DNA of 39,995 nt from Spongospora subterranea. Lineage: Eukaryota > Endomyxa > Phytomyxea > Plasmodiophorida > Plasmodiophoridae. A program made the position numbers and the translations under genes. Of this stretch, positions 1-10,276 are shown in pieces. Numbering within the stretch: position 1 is the stretch's first letter; every line of letters begins with the position of its first letter. The stretch covers positions 1-39,995 of the forward strand of contig OUQQ01000121.1 in the NCBI GenBank assembly GCA_900404475.1. The letters run 5' to 3'. Below the pieces are notes generated by a model that saw nothing but the letters and a program-made list of their open reading frames with translations, searched no databases and was not told the origin of the DNA.

Positions 1-1184
1 TTGACTCTACCCCAAACAATTTCACTGCCCGCTGAGCATCCATTCGATGCGGGCTCCGGTTGAAAACGTGAAAATTTTGCGACCTCGCAAAAGTTTGGAT
101 TTTGGACAGCAGATCCTGGTAGAACATGAATGTACATCAGCGGACGCGCGTTTATTTGCAATGGACAACGACTGATTACAAGAGTAAATAAACCATCATG
201 ACGACAAAGAAGCTATTGGTATACCTCGAATTAAAAGAGGCATTATCGCCTGGATAAACATCACCGGCGATTACTGATGAATCACTATAGAGTAGTCAAA
301 TTGAAGAACAGTATGCGATTAGAATAAAAAACCTTTCCCATACAGCCATTTCAGCCACGCAGCGTAAGTGCTAGGGGAGTAGTTGACTAAACAAACACAA
401 TCAGAGATAATTGAACAGTTAATTATATGTAGAATATAATCACCAAGATTGCATAAATGAAGACACTAGATGAAGAGAGAATCGATTCGGCATATGACGT
501 GATCCGCAACCGTAAACTTTCGATCCGCAACCCTCATCCACCTCGCTCAGCGCAATATACTACACACGATGTTGTTTTGGGTCCAGACCGACGTTCGTGC
601 CAGTCGATAATCGCTAGGGTCCAGCAAAGGCATCGCTTCAGTCGTACGGGAAGAAGTAGGGCCAGGGTAGTTGCAGCTATCGAACGGTGTCGATGCCTGG
701 ATATGGCATTCACTCCACCTGGTTGTTGCCAATTTACACTCTCGTTGCCCTGCACGAATTGGTTTAGTCCAGTCGAAAGAGCAATGCGTTTATGGGAACC
801 CTCCCATTGTGGTCAAGCTAGAAGCCCTATTTCAGCTCGTCCATTCCTCCTCGACGAACACGGGCGATACACAGTCCTACACGATGTTGATGGTTTGGAC
901 GGCGAATCAGGAAGCACAGAACGTTGTGTTCCTCTGCCAAAGCAATCTCACGATTTGACCACCCGTCGACAGATCATTCGCATCACAACACAAAGGGACA
1001 ATGTGGAGTATTGCCGATACGACAAACCATGTGAGACGATGGAGATATATGCTGTTGTTTGTGTATTTGCAGATACGTCCTAGTCATATCATATAAATAT
1101 AGTCCTATTTGCACTTCGGTCGCGGAAAGACGCGCCGATTCAGTATTGTTTCCCATCAATCATGACATTACTCGATTTGCCTTA
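1..1184. other. No supported gene (left flank)
   Basis: This stretch lies beyond the 3' end of the PINX1-like gene. The open frames in it are short, overlap each other on both strands and show no domain, signal peptide or convincing splice pattern. Nothing can be assigned, although a distal exon of a gene lying to the left cannot be excluded. Confidence 0.5.
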
Positions 1185-2294
1185 TCAAATAGCCTGGCCC
1201 TTTCCTTTAGAGCCCACGACTTCTTTTCTTCTTTTCTTTGTCTTGGGTTTATCATTATCCGTAGTCTTCTTAACGCTTTTCACCTTCTCTTTTTTCACTG
1301 TGGCTTTGTTGTCGTCATCCGTCGACACCCGTGTACTTTCGCTTCTCACCTTTTTTTGTTTTGCGATCGCCTTGCCGTCGTCACCCGTATTCACCCGTGT
1401 CCTTTTGCTTTCCACCTGATCCGTTTTTGCTCGTTTCCTTTCGCTTTCCACCTTGGTATTCTTTACTTTCAATTTGACGTCTCCATCCGCCTTCCTTTGT
1501 TTTTTTCCGCTCTTCGCTGATTCTTTCTTCACGACCATTCCGCTGTCGTCAACCATCTTTGTTCGATCCCTTATCTTCTGTAGTTCTGTAGATTTACTTC
1601 TGTGTTTGGACACTTTGACTTGATCGGTGTGTTTAAAGCGAGGAGGTATATTGACATTCAGATGTTGCTCGGCAAGTGAATCCTGTTGCCTGTTGATAGA
1701 TGATCCCAGCCCTCCCCTACCTGTTGTCACCAGACACGATAGTTCATCATAAATTCGCTCCTGTTCACTGATCCCAGAGCCTGTTTCCAGGCGCTTCTGT
1801 CGGAAATATTCTTCGATCGTCTTCTTATTCGTGATCGTATGCACTTCAGTTGACGGTTTCTTTTCTGAAGCTGCCGCGTACGAACCAGAACGCCGACCAA
1901 GAATTTGATCGAGCTGATTGGCAGAATACGCTGATATGTCTTTCCCGCGTTTAAACCGTGTGTAGAGTTGTGTTCTTGAGCGATATTGTTGAATAGTTGT
2001 GAGAGTATTTCCTTGATCGGGAGCAGCAGGATCCGCAGCACCAGAATTGAGCCGCTTCAGCAGATCATTATAGGCCGACGTCGCGGCTGACCACATATCG
2101 TCTCTGTCGTCTTTGGCGACTCCAATCCCTTCCATTCCTTTCTTCTTCTTCACTCTCAGGCCTTGTGTGGTCCCGGAACCGGTTTTCCCCAGGCCGGTCC
2201 CCACAGTCCAGCCCATATTCTGCATCAGTTTATACCCAACATTGCCCTTCTCCTCATCCCAGAATGACGCCCCATGGCGAGTCCCCAAACCCAT
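1185..2294 (-). CDS. PINX1: PINX1/Pxr1-like G-patch protein
   Basis: A single-exon 369-aa protein. In the PINX1/Pxr1 family this is a nucleolar G-patch protein that activates an RNA helicase for rRNA/snoRNA maturation and, in animals and yeast, restrains telomerase. The G-patch sits near the N terminus (residues ~18-70), with the core GYKLMQNMGW followed by GTGLGK and GLRVK. After it comes a W/N-rich segment, then a second family block at ~110-135 (YTRFKRGKDIS, LDQILGRR) that matches the conserved 'F.KGKDLS...L..I.G' region of PINX1 and separates it from GPATCH4. The C-terminal third is a degenerate Lys/Arg-rich repeat tract, as expected for a nucleolar protein. The ATG at 2294 gives the usual few residues before the G-patch. 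Its upstream flank runs into a transposon remnant within about 100 bp. Family assignment is firm; telomerase function is only inferred. Confidence 0.88.
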   Translation of the reverse strand: MGLGTRHGASFWDEEKGNVGYKLMQNMGWTVGTGLGKTGSGTTQGLRVKKKKGMEGIGVAKDDRDDMWSAATSAYNDLLKRLNSGAADPAAPDQGNTLTTIQQYRSRTQLYTRFKRGKDISAYSANQLDQILGRRSGSYAAASEKKPSTEVHTITNKKTIEEYFRQKRLETGSGISEQERIYDELSCLVTTGRGGLGSSINRQQDSLAEQHLNVNIPPRFKHTDQVKVSKHRSKSTELQKIRDRTKMVDDSGMVVKKESAKSGKKQRKADGDVKLKVKNTKVESERKRAKTDQVESKRTRVNTGDDGKAIAKQKKVRSESTRVSTDDDNKATVKKEKVKSVKKTTDNDKPKTKKRRKEVVGSKGKGQAI

Positions 2295-2389
2295 GGCAGT
2301 ATGTCGATTTAGAACTGATCAGGATAAATCGTGTTCCTGGCGAATCTGAAATTCCGATCGAATCGCCGGACCAAACTCCGTCACGGACT

Positions 2390-2520
2390 CCTTGGATGTT
2401 ATCAGCCGGCGGAAAATAAATTGCAAAATTCCGCGAGTGCTCTGCAAATTTCGTATAACTTTTGCGCGATGTTTTTTGGGAACGTGTTTTTTGCAGAATT
2501 GGCGATTCTCCGTTTCAAAA
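2390..2520 (+). repeat. Left imperfect terminal inverted repeat
   Basis: It starts near GGACTCCTTGGATG and runs through TTGCAAAATTCC to the GGGAACGTG core. It pairs imperfectly with the reverse complement of about 4600-4746. The left boundary is approximate, because the similarity at its outer end is weak and indel-rich. Confidence 0.5.
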
Positions 2521-2555
2521 TAAATAAACGTTCCTGATGCCGATGGGCAAATTGC

Positions 2556-3793
2556 TGATGAGACCAGCCAGAAATGGTTAACAGCGTTAAGCAACGATGC
2601 TCGCAGAGCTGTGTACCACCGCATTTTGACGTTGTTGGATATCAATGGTAAATTCAAAAAAAGGGGTGTTCGCTTTTATCGGGGTCCGAATTCAACGTAT
2701 CTTGGTTCATGATTAGCCGGATTTGCAATCGGGGAGAAGATTCATTGGCCACTGCAGCAGTTCTATCGCATCAGAAAAAGAACTGCGGTCGGAAAAAAAT
2801 AACCGAACATGTCTTCCGAGGTCGCTACCGTTCCTTTGAGCAAAAGGAACACCCTTAAACATTTATCTGCAGCAACGGGTATTTCTGCCGCTACATTACA
2901 TCGTCATTTGAAAGAAGGCATCATCAGGCGTCATACAAATTCGTTAAAGCTTTTTCACTGAATGTAACTAGATCGCTCGAATCAATTCTTGCATTTCGAT
3001 GCTTGAGCCCTCTTCCGTTTCTACCTCACCAAAATGTGAAGAAATGTTTGACACAACCGCGCCACATTTTAACTGACGGCTGACGAAGAAAACCCTATCG
3101 TTCCTGCAAAAGCAAGAAATGTATTGAAATAATCATGTTCCTTGCAGCTGTTGCTAGACCAAGAGTTGAGGACAGGAATAATTGCGGTTTTGACGGAAAA
3201 ATTGGCATCTGGCCGTTCGTAACTTCGGAACCTGAAAAACGGTCGAGCATAAAACGACAAAGGGGCACAGCGGTGACGAAGCCTGTGGTAGTTGACCAAA
3301 GACAGTACCTTGACACTCTGTGGACCACCTGAAATTAGGACGAAATTTTCAAGGTCTGTTCCTATCTACATTCAGCAAAATAATGCTCGTCCACATATCA
3401 AGCCTGATCATGAACAATTCCGCATGAAGATGATTATGATATAAGGCTCTTCTGTCAGCCAGCAATCAGTCCAGATTTTAATATTTCGTGACCTGGGATT
3501 TTTCAACGCTATTCAATCTATACAACATACCGAATCCCCAGAAAAACTTGGATGGACTAATAACAGCTGTTTCAATGCGTATGAGGAGTTGGAACCTCAG
3601 AAACTCAACAGTACCTTCTTGACTTTACAAAGCGTGATGCTCGCTTGCATGGACGACGAACGTGGAAACAGGTTCCGTATTCCACATTTAGGTAAAGGGA
3701 AGCTTGACAACATTGGGCAATTTCATATATCAATTACCTGCCTATTAGCAATAGTTACAAGGACTAGAAATATAATTGTGGATGTAAATCTTG
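2556..3793 (+). pseudogene. Degenerate Tc1/mariner-type transposase
   Basis: Successive frames on + hold the parts of a Tc1/mariner transposase in the correct order. An N-terminal helix-turn-helix part comes first (about 2560-2950: LTALSNDARRAVYHR, then GISAATLHRHLKEGIIRRH). The characteristic middle block follows at 3135-3330 (MFLAAVARPR, FDGKIGIWPFV). A QQNNARPH block lies at about 3370 and CQPAISPDFN with LGFFNAIQS at 3450-3520. The C terminus (LNSTFLTLQSVM, NRFRIPHLGKG) ends near 3793. Several frameshifts and stops break it. The segment that should carry the first catalytic Asp ('DEKWF') is missing near 3060, and the second catalytic Asp (QQDNARPH) reads Asn. It cannot encode an active enzyme. 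The style of the middle block is the one seen in plant and oomycete mariner-like elements. Confidence 0.85.
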
Positions 3794-3835
3794 CAAACTT
3801 GTTCTCTCATCTATCAATACAGTGAGAAGTGTTCA

Positions 3836-3882
3836 TCTGGACTGTTTGCTGGCTGACAGAAGAGCCTGATATCATAACCCTT
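3836..3882 (-). repeat. Inverted copy of a 45-bp mariner transposase segment
   Basis: Read on the minus strand this stretch encodes YDIRLFCQPANSPDE, nearly the same as YDIRLFCQPAISPDF encoded on + at about 3433-3478. The DNA matches closely over about 45 bp in opposite orientation. It is a second mariner fragment facing the first, at the 3' edge of the Harbinger remnant. Confidence 0.8.
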
Positions 3883-3883
3883 T

Positions 3884-4400
3884 ATTTCGAGGAGTAGGTT
3901 TCTGGTGAAAAAACCAGTTTTGCTGGGTTTCGAACTCATATTGAGCTTGGACCTTACACCGATGTTCGTCCCGTGATGATCTGGAGAAAGAGAATTGCAG
4001 ACTCGACGCCTCCTTTGATGTTCTTGATCATAGAGTTGCACGAGCGAGTCATCGCCGCTTTGTTTTCTAATCACATTGTGGAGGACGCAGAGCGCTAGCA
4101 CCAGTTTAACTTGGCAAAAATAGGGGTACGACGGAGGGGATGTCAAAATAGGAAAACGCTTTTTCATTGCCCCGAAATTTTCTCAATCATGTTTCGCAGT
4201 TGAGCGCGACGCAGGTTGAAGAGGTCTTCTGTGTTTTTCGGCCTGTTGAACTTCGTAAGATCGATCAGGCTCATTGCAGATAATAATGATATTTCCTTGT
4301 CCATGAGGCGTGCGATCCAGCGATAATCCACGATTGCATTTCCTTTGTAGAAATATTGTGGGGCGAACACGGGATTGCACTGACGCCCTAATAATGTCTG
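3884..4400 (-). pseudogene. PIF/Harbinger transposase fragment (DDE_4 type), frameshifted
   Basis: The minus-strand frame 4370-4164 ends in FNRPKNTEDLFNLRRAQLRN and MIEKISG. The next frame (4167 leftward) begins MKKRFPILTSPPSYP and continues QVKLVLALCVLHNVIRK. Together these match the C-terminal part of the Harbinger/PIF DDE nuclease ('...FN.RHA.LRNVIER.FGVLKKRFPIL...K.V.ACCVLHNFIR'). The Glu of IEK is in the position of the third catalytic residue. A single-base frameshift at about 4165 splits the domain, and the N-terminal half with the first two catalytic Asp residues is not recognisable. This is a dead fragment. Confidence 0.8.
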
Positions 4401-4599
4401 TGCCCACCCGCACCAACAACTTAGGTGAAACCTTCACGCCGGCCTTTCTATATCTATCAAATTCCTGTACTGATTCGCAGTACAGCCATGTCACCCAATT
4501 CGCACGTTCCCCAATCTCCCTTTGCGAAATTGTCGATTCGCCGCCGGAATATCTAGATCAAAGCTCAAAATTGGGAGAATTTGCAAAATAACCGTGGGT

Positions 4600-4746
4600 T
4601 TTGCAAAATAGACAATTTTGCGAAATACACGTTCCCAAAAGTTTTAATTTTGCAATATCGTCCTCGAAATTTTTTGCATTATTGGTTCGCATCCAAACGG
4701 GATTCGGCAAAATTTCGTACAGTATCCGTGGCATCCAAACGGGCTC
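4600..4746 (-). repeat. Right imperfect terminal inverted repeat
   Basis: The reverse complement begins GAGCCCGTTTGGATGCC and repeats a near copy (GAATCCCGTTTGGATGCG) about 40 bp inward. It then runs through an A/T-rich stretch to GGGAACGTGT, which matches the left arm. A subterminal repeat of the terminus is common in Harbinger and hAT elements. Confidence 0.5.
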
Positions 4747-5431
4747 TAAGAAAACGACAAACATCAAGTGACACCATTTCTTTCATTAAACTAAACACGC
4801 CCGTTTTTATAGGGCAGAACCTAAACGGTGTCAATCGTCCAGCTTTTGTGTACGAAAATAGAAAGTTTTCAGTCGTTGGAATGCGGGAGTAATTCTGGCT
4901 AACGTGTGGAGTTGTTATTCTATGTGAATGCGAAGACGTTGTCACTGAATTATAATTTACTTGGATCCCATCTGTTGATCATGTCGTCTAGACAACAACC
5001 ACAATTTCAGCTTTTCAGTCATTTTTGTTATTTCGGCCAAAGGATGTTGAAAACCGGTTAGATCCTCGATCTGCTGTCAAGGAAACCATGGACCATACAG
5101 CCAGTACACAGCCATTAGCGCACTACCATCCGGTTGAAGTGTGAATTGGTCTGATCCCGATACCGAACCGGATCGTTCTTATCTACTCGAATCCCATCGG
5201 ACTCGATCATCTGCGACGCCCTTTGTTCAATTAATGAAACGCCGATATGAACGATCTCACTCTGCAATAATCGCCACTACAGTCTACGCACTAATCGATA
5301 CACTCTGGTCGACTGAGGGGGTTTCAGAGCAGTACAACAGGGGGTGTCAACGGCGCGCGCGGCAGACCGATAAGGCCAATCACAATATATTTCGAGGGGC
5401 ATTAACCGCCCCTGGACGAACCCCATAACCC
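4747..5431. other. No supported gene (5' flank of J-protein gene)
   Basis: The stretch between the right transposon terminus and the DNAJB12-like start codon holds only short frames. The longest, 5141-5428 (+), shows no recognisable domain and runs into the promoter-proximal region of the next gene. It probably contains the promoter and 5' UTR of the J-protein gene. Confidence 0.4.
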
Positions 5432-6942
5432 ATGTCCATTGCCAACCGCGACTCCAGTGCTCAGTGCCTGGCCAACTCCAGGGAAGCGTCCAAACAGCAT
5501 GATCTGGGTCGCGCTGTTCGCCTGTGTGAGAAATCCCTGCGGTTATATCCGACCGATGAAGCGAAAACAGTACGATGCCGGTTTTTGGCCAGAAGATACA
5601 ATCATTTGTTGATTTTATGATCAGTTCTTGAGTGCATTACGACTTAAACTCGAAAAACAAGAGCGTTCGCAGGATGCTGCAGAAACCAAAGCCCAGGCGA
5701 AGTCTAGGCGGAGGACTCCAAGCCCAAAAAAAGACGTTCGGCAACATGGACCCGTCTTTGGCGATTATACAGAGTAGATGATTCGGTTGCTCCTTTTGAT
5801 TTTCTCAAACATCATCTGATATTTCAGGGAACAACAACGTGCTGCATTAGAGATTAGGAATACGACCTGCTATTATACAAGGCTCAAAGTCGAGAATAAA
5901 TGCAGCGACATTGATATTATCAAGAAAGCCTATAAAAAGGTCTATATTTGATGATTTGATTGCTCTTTAACTATCTGACAATGGTGTAGATGGCTTTCCA
6001 ATTCCATCCGGATAAAAATCATGCTCCAGCAAGTGCGGAGGCGTTCAAAGCTATAAACCAAGCTTACGAATGTTTGACAGATGAAAACAGGTTAATTAAA
6101 AAAATCTGTTTTCTTGTCTACAAATTAACATGCTTGGTTTCAGGAAAGCGGCGTATGATAGGTATGGTACTGAAGATCCCAGTTCAATCAACTCCCAATC
6201 GCGAGGCGGTGGTGGGCGGTCAATGTATAGGACCTATACTGCTTCTGAAGATGTTCTTACGCCAGAGGATATCTTGAACATGTTTTTCACCGGTGGAGCA
6301 CAAGAGATGCCCTTTCAGAGAAGACGGGCTCGTCATCATGCTCCCAATGGTGGCCATGGACAAAATCAAAGCCCAAGTGCTCAGTGGCGACAACTTCTGT
6401 TGCAATTTCTTCCTGTTATTCTGTTATTTCTTTTCTCTATGTGGTCTGGCCCTTCGTCCAGCGGAGCGGGGAGACCTGGGGTCAATAACGGGCTCGACGA
6501 AGTTTTCAGCCTATCAAGTGGCAATGGATTTTCCATCCAAAGGACGACAGCAGATAATCGCCTTGTTTATTTTGTCAGGCCACAATTCCAGCAATGGTAT
6601 GGGCACGATAGACGGGCCGTTGCTCGTGTCGACCATCTTGTGACAATGGCCCACATCGCAAGCTTACGGACGGAATGCGACAAAGAAACGATTTTTCGTG
6701 GAGAAGCCATAGCCCAAGCTAAAGAGGTATTTCATTATTCAGGAAATAATGAATTTGCGATTAACGTTTATCATTGTCAAGGTTATAGGGTCAGAACAAT
6801 CACCAGCTCTTTCCAGAGCTCATGGGATTCCGCTCCCGTCATGCGAAAAGCTTTCACAGATTTATGCACAATAGATATATACCTAATACAAGCACTCTTT
6901 CTCACAGGTGTTTCCCTTATCGAAATATATATTAATAATTGA
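5432..6942 (+). CDS. DNAJB12: DNAJB12/DNAJB14-like ER J-domain protein
   Basis: A five-exon model: 5432-5569, 5625-5773, 5828-5939, 5990-6090, 6144-6942 (432 aa, in frame throughout, GT-AG introns of about 50-55 nt). The N terminus (residues ~8-45: NSREASKQHDLGRAVRLCEK) is the small helical region found before the J domain in DNAJB12/B14. A charged linker follows. The J domain (~100-165) contains IIKKAYKK, the essential HPD in FQFHPDKNHAP, and AYDRYG. A G/S-rich linker precedes one transmembrane helix (LLLQFLPVILLFLFSM, encoded at about 6395-6450). The rest matches the DUF1977 tail. Family members sit in the ER membrane with the J domain in the cytosol and recruit Hsp70 for ER-associated degradation. 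The 3' end converges on the FIG4 gene. The last few residues are less certain than the rest. Confidence 0.9.
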
Positions 6943-6970
6943 CTATTAAGTAAACGCATTGAATCTGGGC

Positions 6971-9558
6971 TCAGGTGAAAAATGACGCATCGAAAAGGTT
7001 CACTTCTTGCATACCGTTCTCAATTACGATCGCCTTTTCTTGAGCGGCGCTTGGGGTTCTATTGATTTTCCATGGATGTTTTAGTTTTATGTCGTCAGCA
7101 GGATCCCAGTGTAATTCACGATCCGCCAATGAATCTGCTGGTATCTCCCTAAAGATTGAGAATAATCGTTGAATATTTTAACAACTCGGTTGACATCAGC
7201 AATCGTGTACCATATCTGCAGCGTATTCATGTCTGCCCTAGCGTGCCCAATAAATACTTGAATGGCTTGATTTTTGGTAATATCTGAAGACTATGAGGTC
7301 AAAACGTAACAAGGTGTGAATTAAATTATAAACCTGTTACTGCGTTGGAGTAAAATCGACGGATCGCTGTGATCGCGTTATTATTGGAAGCATTTGTTTT
7401 CAGTTTCCCAAATGTACTCAACATTCTGCCTTTGACCTGGTCCATGGAATTTTGTGAAACACTACGTTCGGGAATTCCATTTCCCTTGATCGTATTGTCG
7501 TTGGGGTCGTCATGAGATGATTCAAATGCATGTTTATGCATTGCACCGCTGCCTAACACAAAGCTTCAAAAAACTGTGACGTAGCGAGATGCAACATCAG
7601 GGTACCTGCATATTGATGCGCGATTCTATCGCCATGTCGCATGAAAAGATCTATAAAATTAATTAGACTGAACAGAGGAGCATATTCGAAAACGTCTGAT
7701 ACCTTTGATGCAACAACTGAGATTTGGAAACATTGCTTCCCAGTCCAGACCAGGGTTTAGATCTAACGCTTCCAGCATTTCCGACAAACATTCGCGTATA
7801 ACACAAAATTGGGCAACGTTTGTCCGGTCTAGGCAATCCACACCTAAAAGCACATTAACGAGGATTCTGTTTACGGCACCAACGAGAGAAACCTACAATT
7901 GATACGAAATATTCCGCTCTGGATCCGTTTGGGTGAAGTGCGCGTTTGTGTTTGAACGGAGTTATGAACCAGAAATCCGATTCTTTCAACTTTCTGTTTA
8001 ACAATGGATCTCAAATCCTAAATCTACGGTTAACGTGAGAAGATGGTGACAGCAAACAGCATACTTCGATAATATTTCCTCCTGCCTTCTGTGCTCCCAA
8101 AAAATCATATTTTACGTATTCCAAGTCGTCGGGCTTGAATCTATGATGCGTAGAGAAGATATGCATGCCAAGATCAAACCGGTTTCCAAGAACGCATTCT
8201 TTGTGGGAACCCTGATACGTTCTGTTAACCATGTTTACGTGTAAAAACAGTTATGATTTCTGACCTGGCGAATTAAACTTAGACAAATTACGGGAGATTT
8301 GTACTCATCTAGCATCCGTTTCAAATGGATTTCCGCTGCCCCGAAGTTTTGATCATTTTTGGTGAGGTAGAATTCTACAAAAACAAAATTCAGCGTCGGA
8401 CAAAATGGATACCTTTACAGGATTAGTTTACCTGGTTTGGGTTGTGAGATCTTTTCTTGATCATGACCCCAAAACAGCGGGATAGAGCCCCGGTGCACCG
8501 CCACCGCTGCATACTCGGAATTATCAAGCCACTGATCACCCACCGTTATATAAAGCTCGGTCAGAACCTCATTAGCCACGTCCCCTCTCCCAGAAGAAGA
8601 CAATCCCCGTCGCTGATAACGGGTCCCCGCCATCATTCGCGACCGTCGACAGAGGAGCGTCACGACAACTCCCTTTTCCAACGACCTAAACACAATTAAT
8701 CCATTAAAAAAAAATTGGTTGACACGAGCTTACAGTTCGAGCGTTTGCTGCTCAAAGAACCCATAAATTAAAGGAGTTAACCAGTAATTCTGGCACTTTT
8801 GTTGAAGAGAATTTTGTATAGCTGCCCAATTCCACGTGAAGAAACTCTTAACCTGGTAGCAAGACGGTATTAACAAAGAAGAATGTGTGATATTACACGT
8901 AGATGGTACATATTGGTGGTCGTCGATCACATTGCTCTGCAATGATCGAGACAGATCGTATGAATAAGAGAAATAAAAGTCCTATTCCGAGGACGTAAGC
9001 GGGCAGATTAGCAAAGCTGTGTTTAACCACCTTTGTAATGTCAACTGAGGAAAAGAGACTCCTATTTTTCTGCACATGCTGTGGCAAACCAGATTCTGGG
9101 TTCGGCTTGATAGCAATAAGAACCCCATTGTCAACCCGATAGATCGTACGGCCGCCAATGACCCCGACGGGAGAAGCTTCAGTGGCAAAGTGCAGGTGCC
9201 AATCGTCATCACACAGACAGACAAACCCCAAGAATGCAACAGCTCTAGTTTTGACGCGAAGCGGATTGTTGGCCGCTTTTCCTGCTAAAAATTGTCGCAG
9301 CGACGCCGAAGAAAACGTGTCGGGATATTCCATAACGTTGGGAACCGATGCATTCTGCTGCACAGCGCATGGTTAGAGGAGAACGTGCGCAGAGAGTCGG
9401 AACATCAAGGAGCTTACATTAATGAGGTCAATATGCAAGACCTTATATTTCTCGCGGAAACTGTCCGTTCCACATAACAAAAAGTGGGAATCAGTTTCAA
9501 AAAGCGTAAAATTTGACAGAAACGTTGTGCCAAACGAGGACGAACGATTTTCAGACAT
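6971..9558 (-). CDS. FIG4: FIG4-like SAC-domain phosphoinositide phosphatase
   Basis: A multi-exon minus-strand gene. FIG4 removes the 5-phosphate from PI(3,5)P2 on endolysosomal membranes, in a complex with PIKfyve/Fab1 and Vac14. From the N terminus: exon 1 (9558-~9376) carries FTLFETDSHFLLCG and KYKVLHIDL, the FIG4 start pattern. IGGRTIYRV is at ~9150. The SAC core FFTWNWAAIQ and WLTPLIYGFF is at ~8870-8760, AGTRYQRRG and DVANEVLTE at ~8570-8630, GSIPLFWGHD at ~8480. Splicing across an intron at about 7840-7896 restores INCVDCLDRTN, so the catalytic Cys-x5-Arg loop is intact. AIRRFYSNAVTG (~7330) and TKNQAIQVFIGH (~7250) follow. The last exon ends at TGA 6971-6973. The C-terminal exon borders (7170-7290) are approximate. 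The protein lacks most of the long variable tail of animal FIG4. Confidence 0.88.
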
Positions 9559-10276
9559 TGTCGATCCCTGATGCTTTAGAGACTATTTCAGCGAACAGAT
9601 CTGGCTGTGGTGTCGGTTCATTTAACCAATAATAATGTGATCGAACAATGTGCTGATATAAGTGAAGTACTGTAATAATGACAGAGGGGGAAGGAGGGTT
9701 ACCACTTACCCGCTGTCGCCGTTAACTACACCCCCCCATCAGGTGAGCACTGGTCAAGTCGGGGGCGGTGAGTGTCGAGGCGCGACCCCGATACCGCAAC
9801 AGTCGGGGGGCCAGCCCCTTTGGACAGGCGACCATGGGAAAAGCAAACCGTATTACCAACTACTTCAACACAGAGTTGAGAAAACACACACAGGCTTAAA
9901 TAAGGTCGCCAATCACGACTATCGAATTGCACAATGGAATACCAGCCGGCTAACGGAGACTAAGTCTTATGAACTTTCTCGGTTCACAAACACAAAATCG
10001 ACGTTATATGCATTTCTGAGCTAGGCCACAGAAGAAGAATAGCCGGGCGATTTGAACACACGTCGGACTCACATGGCCCACGCTTGTTGGCCAGAGGAAC
10101 GTCCCACTGCCAGTATGGTCGGAGACTTGCTCAACTACAATGATTCTAGCAAGTTGTTCCGGAAGGGCACACGCCCCATGCCTTTTTCACGAGTCTGACG
10201 AGGGCAGTGATTCGGTGTTGGGCAATGAGACGTCATTTTCGAGTTGGGCAACGTCCACCAAAACCAGTGATAACCG
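9559..10276. other. Intergenic, no supported gene
   Basis: This is the divergent interval between FIG4 (-) and the first ten-cysteine gene (+). Short G/C-rich frames around 9660-10024 and 10207-10398 show no domain. It should contain both promoters. The 14-bp element GAAGGGCACACGCC at 10162 is shared with the next paralogue and is listed separately. Confidence 0.45.
10162..10175 (+). promoter_or_regulatory. Shared upstream element, copy 1
   Basis: GAAGGGCACACGCC lies 102 bp before the first paralogue's ATG, and the same 14 bases lie about 58 bp before the second one's ATG. Conservation in otherwise diverged flanks fits either a retained promoter/5' UTR element or simply the edge of the duplicated unit. 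Confidence 0.4.

Larger units (their letters stand above)
2390..4746. mobile_element. Decayed composite DNA transposon with long imperfect TIRs
   Basis: The region between PINX1 and the J-protein gene is bounded by imperfect inverted repeats of about 100 bp (left ~2390-2520, right ~4600-4746). The clearest shared core is TTTTGGGAACGTGT at about 2471 and its reverse complement at about 4630. Inside lie remains of two unrelated transposases: a Tc1/mariner type on + and a PIF/Harbinger type on -. The right end, read on the minus strand, begins GAGCCCGTTTGGATGCC, which resembles PIF/Harbinger termini, and TAA follows it as a possible 3-bp target duplication. No matching left target duplication is visible. 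Probably one element nested in or next to another; the order of events is not resolved. Confidence 0.55.

Noticed and set aside
457..1083. A 208-codon + frame in the left flank
   Set aside because: No domain, no biased composition, overlaps other equally long frames on both strands; taken as chance.
1059..1520. Phe/Leu-rich + frames that look like membrane proteins
   Set aside because: They are the antisense of the Lys/Glu-rich tail of the PINX1-like gene, which creates hydrophobic frames on the opposite strand.
8893..9363. A hydrophobic segment in the FIG4 frame suggesting a transmembrane domain
   Set aside because: The hydrophobic part (about 8950-9000) lies where an intron is expected between SAC blocks, and FIG4 proteins have no membrane helix.
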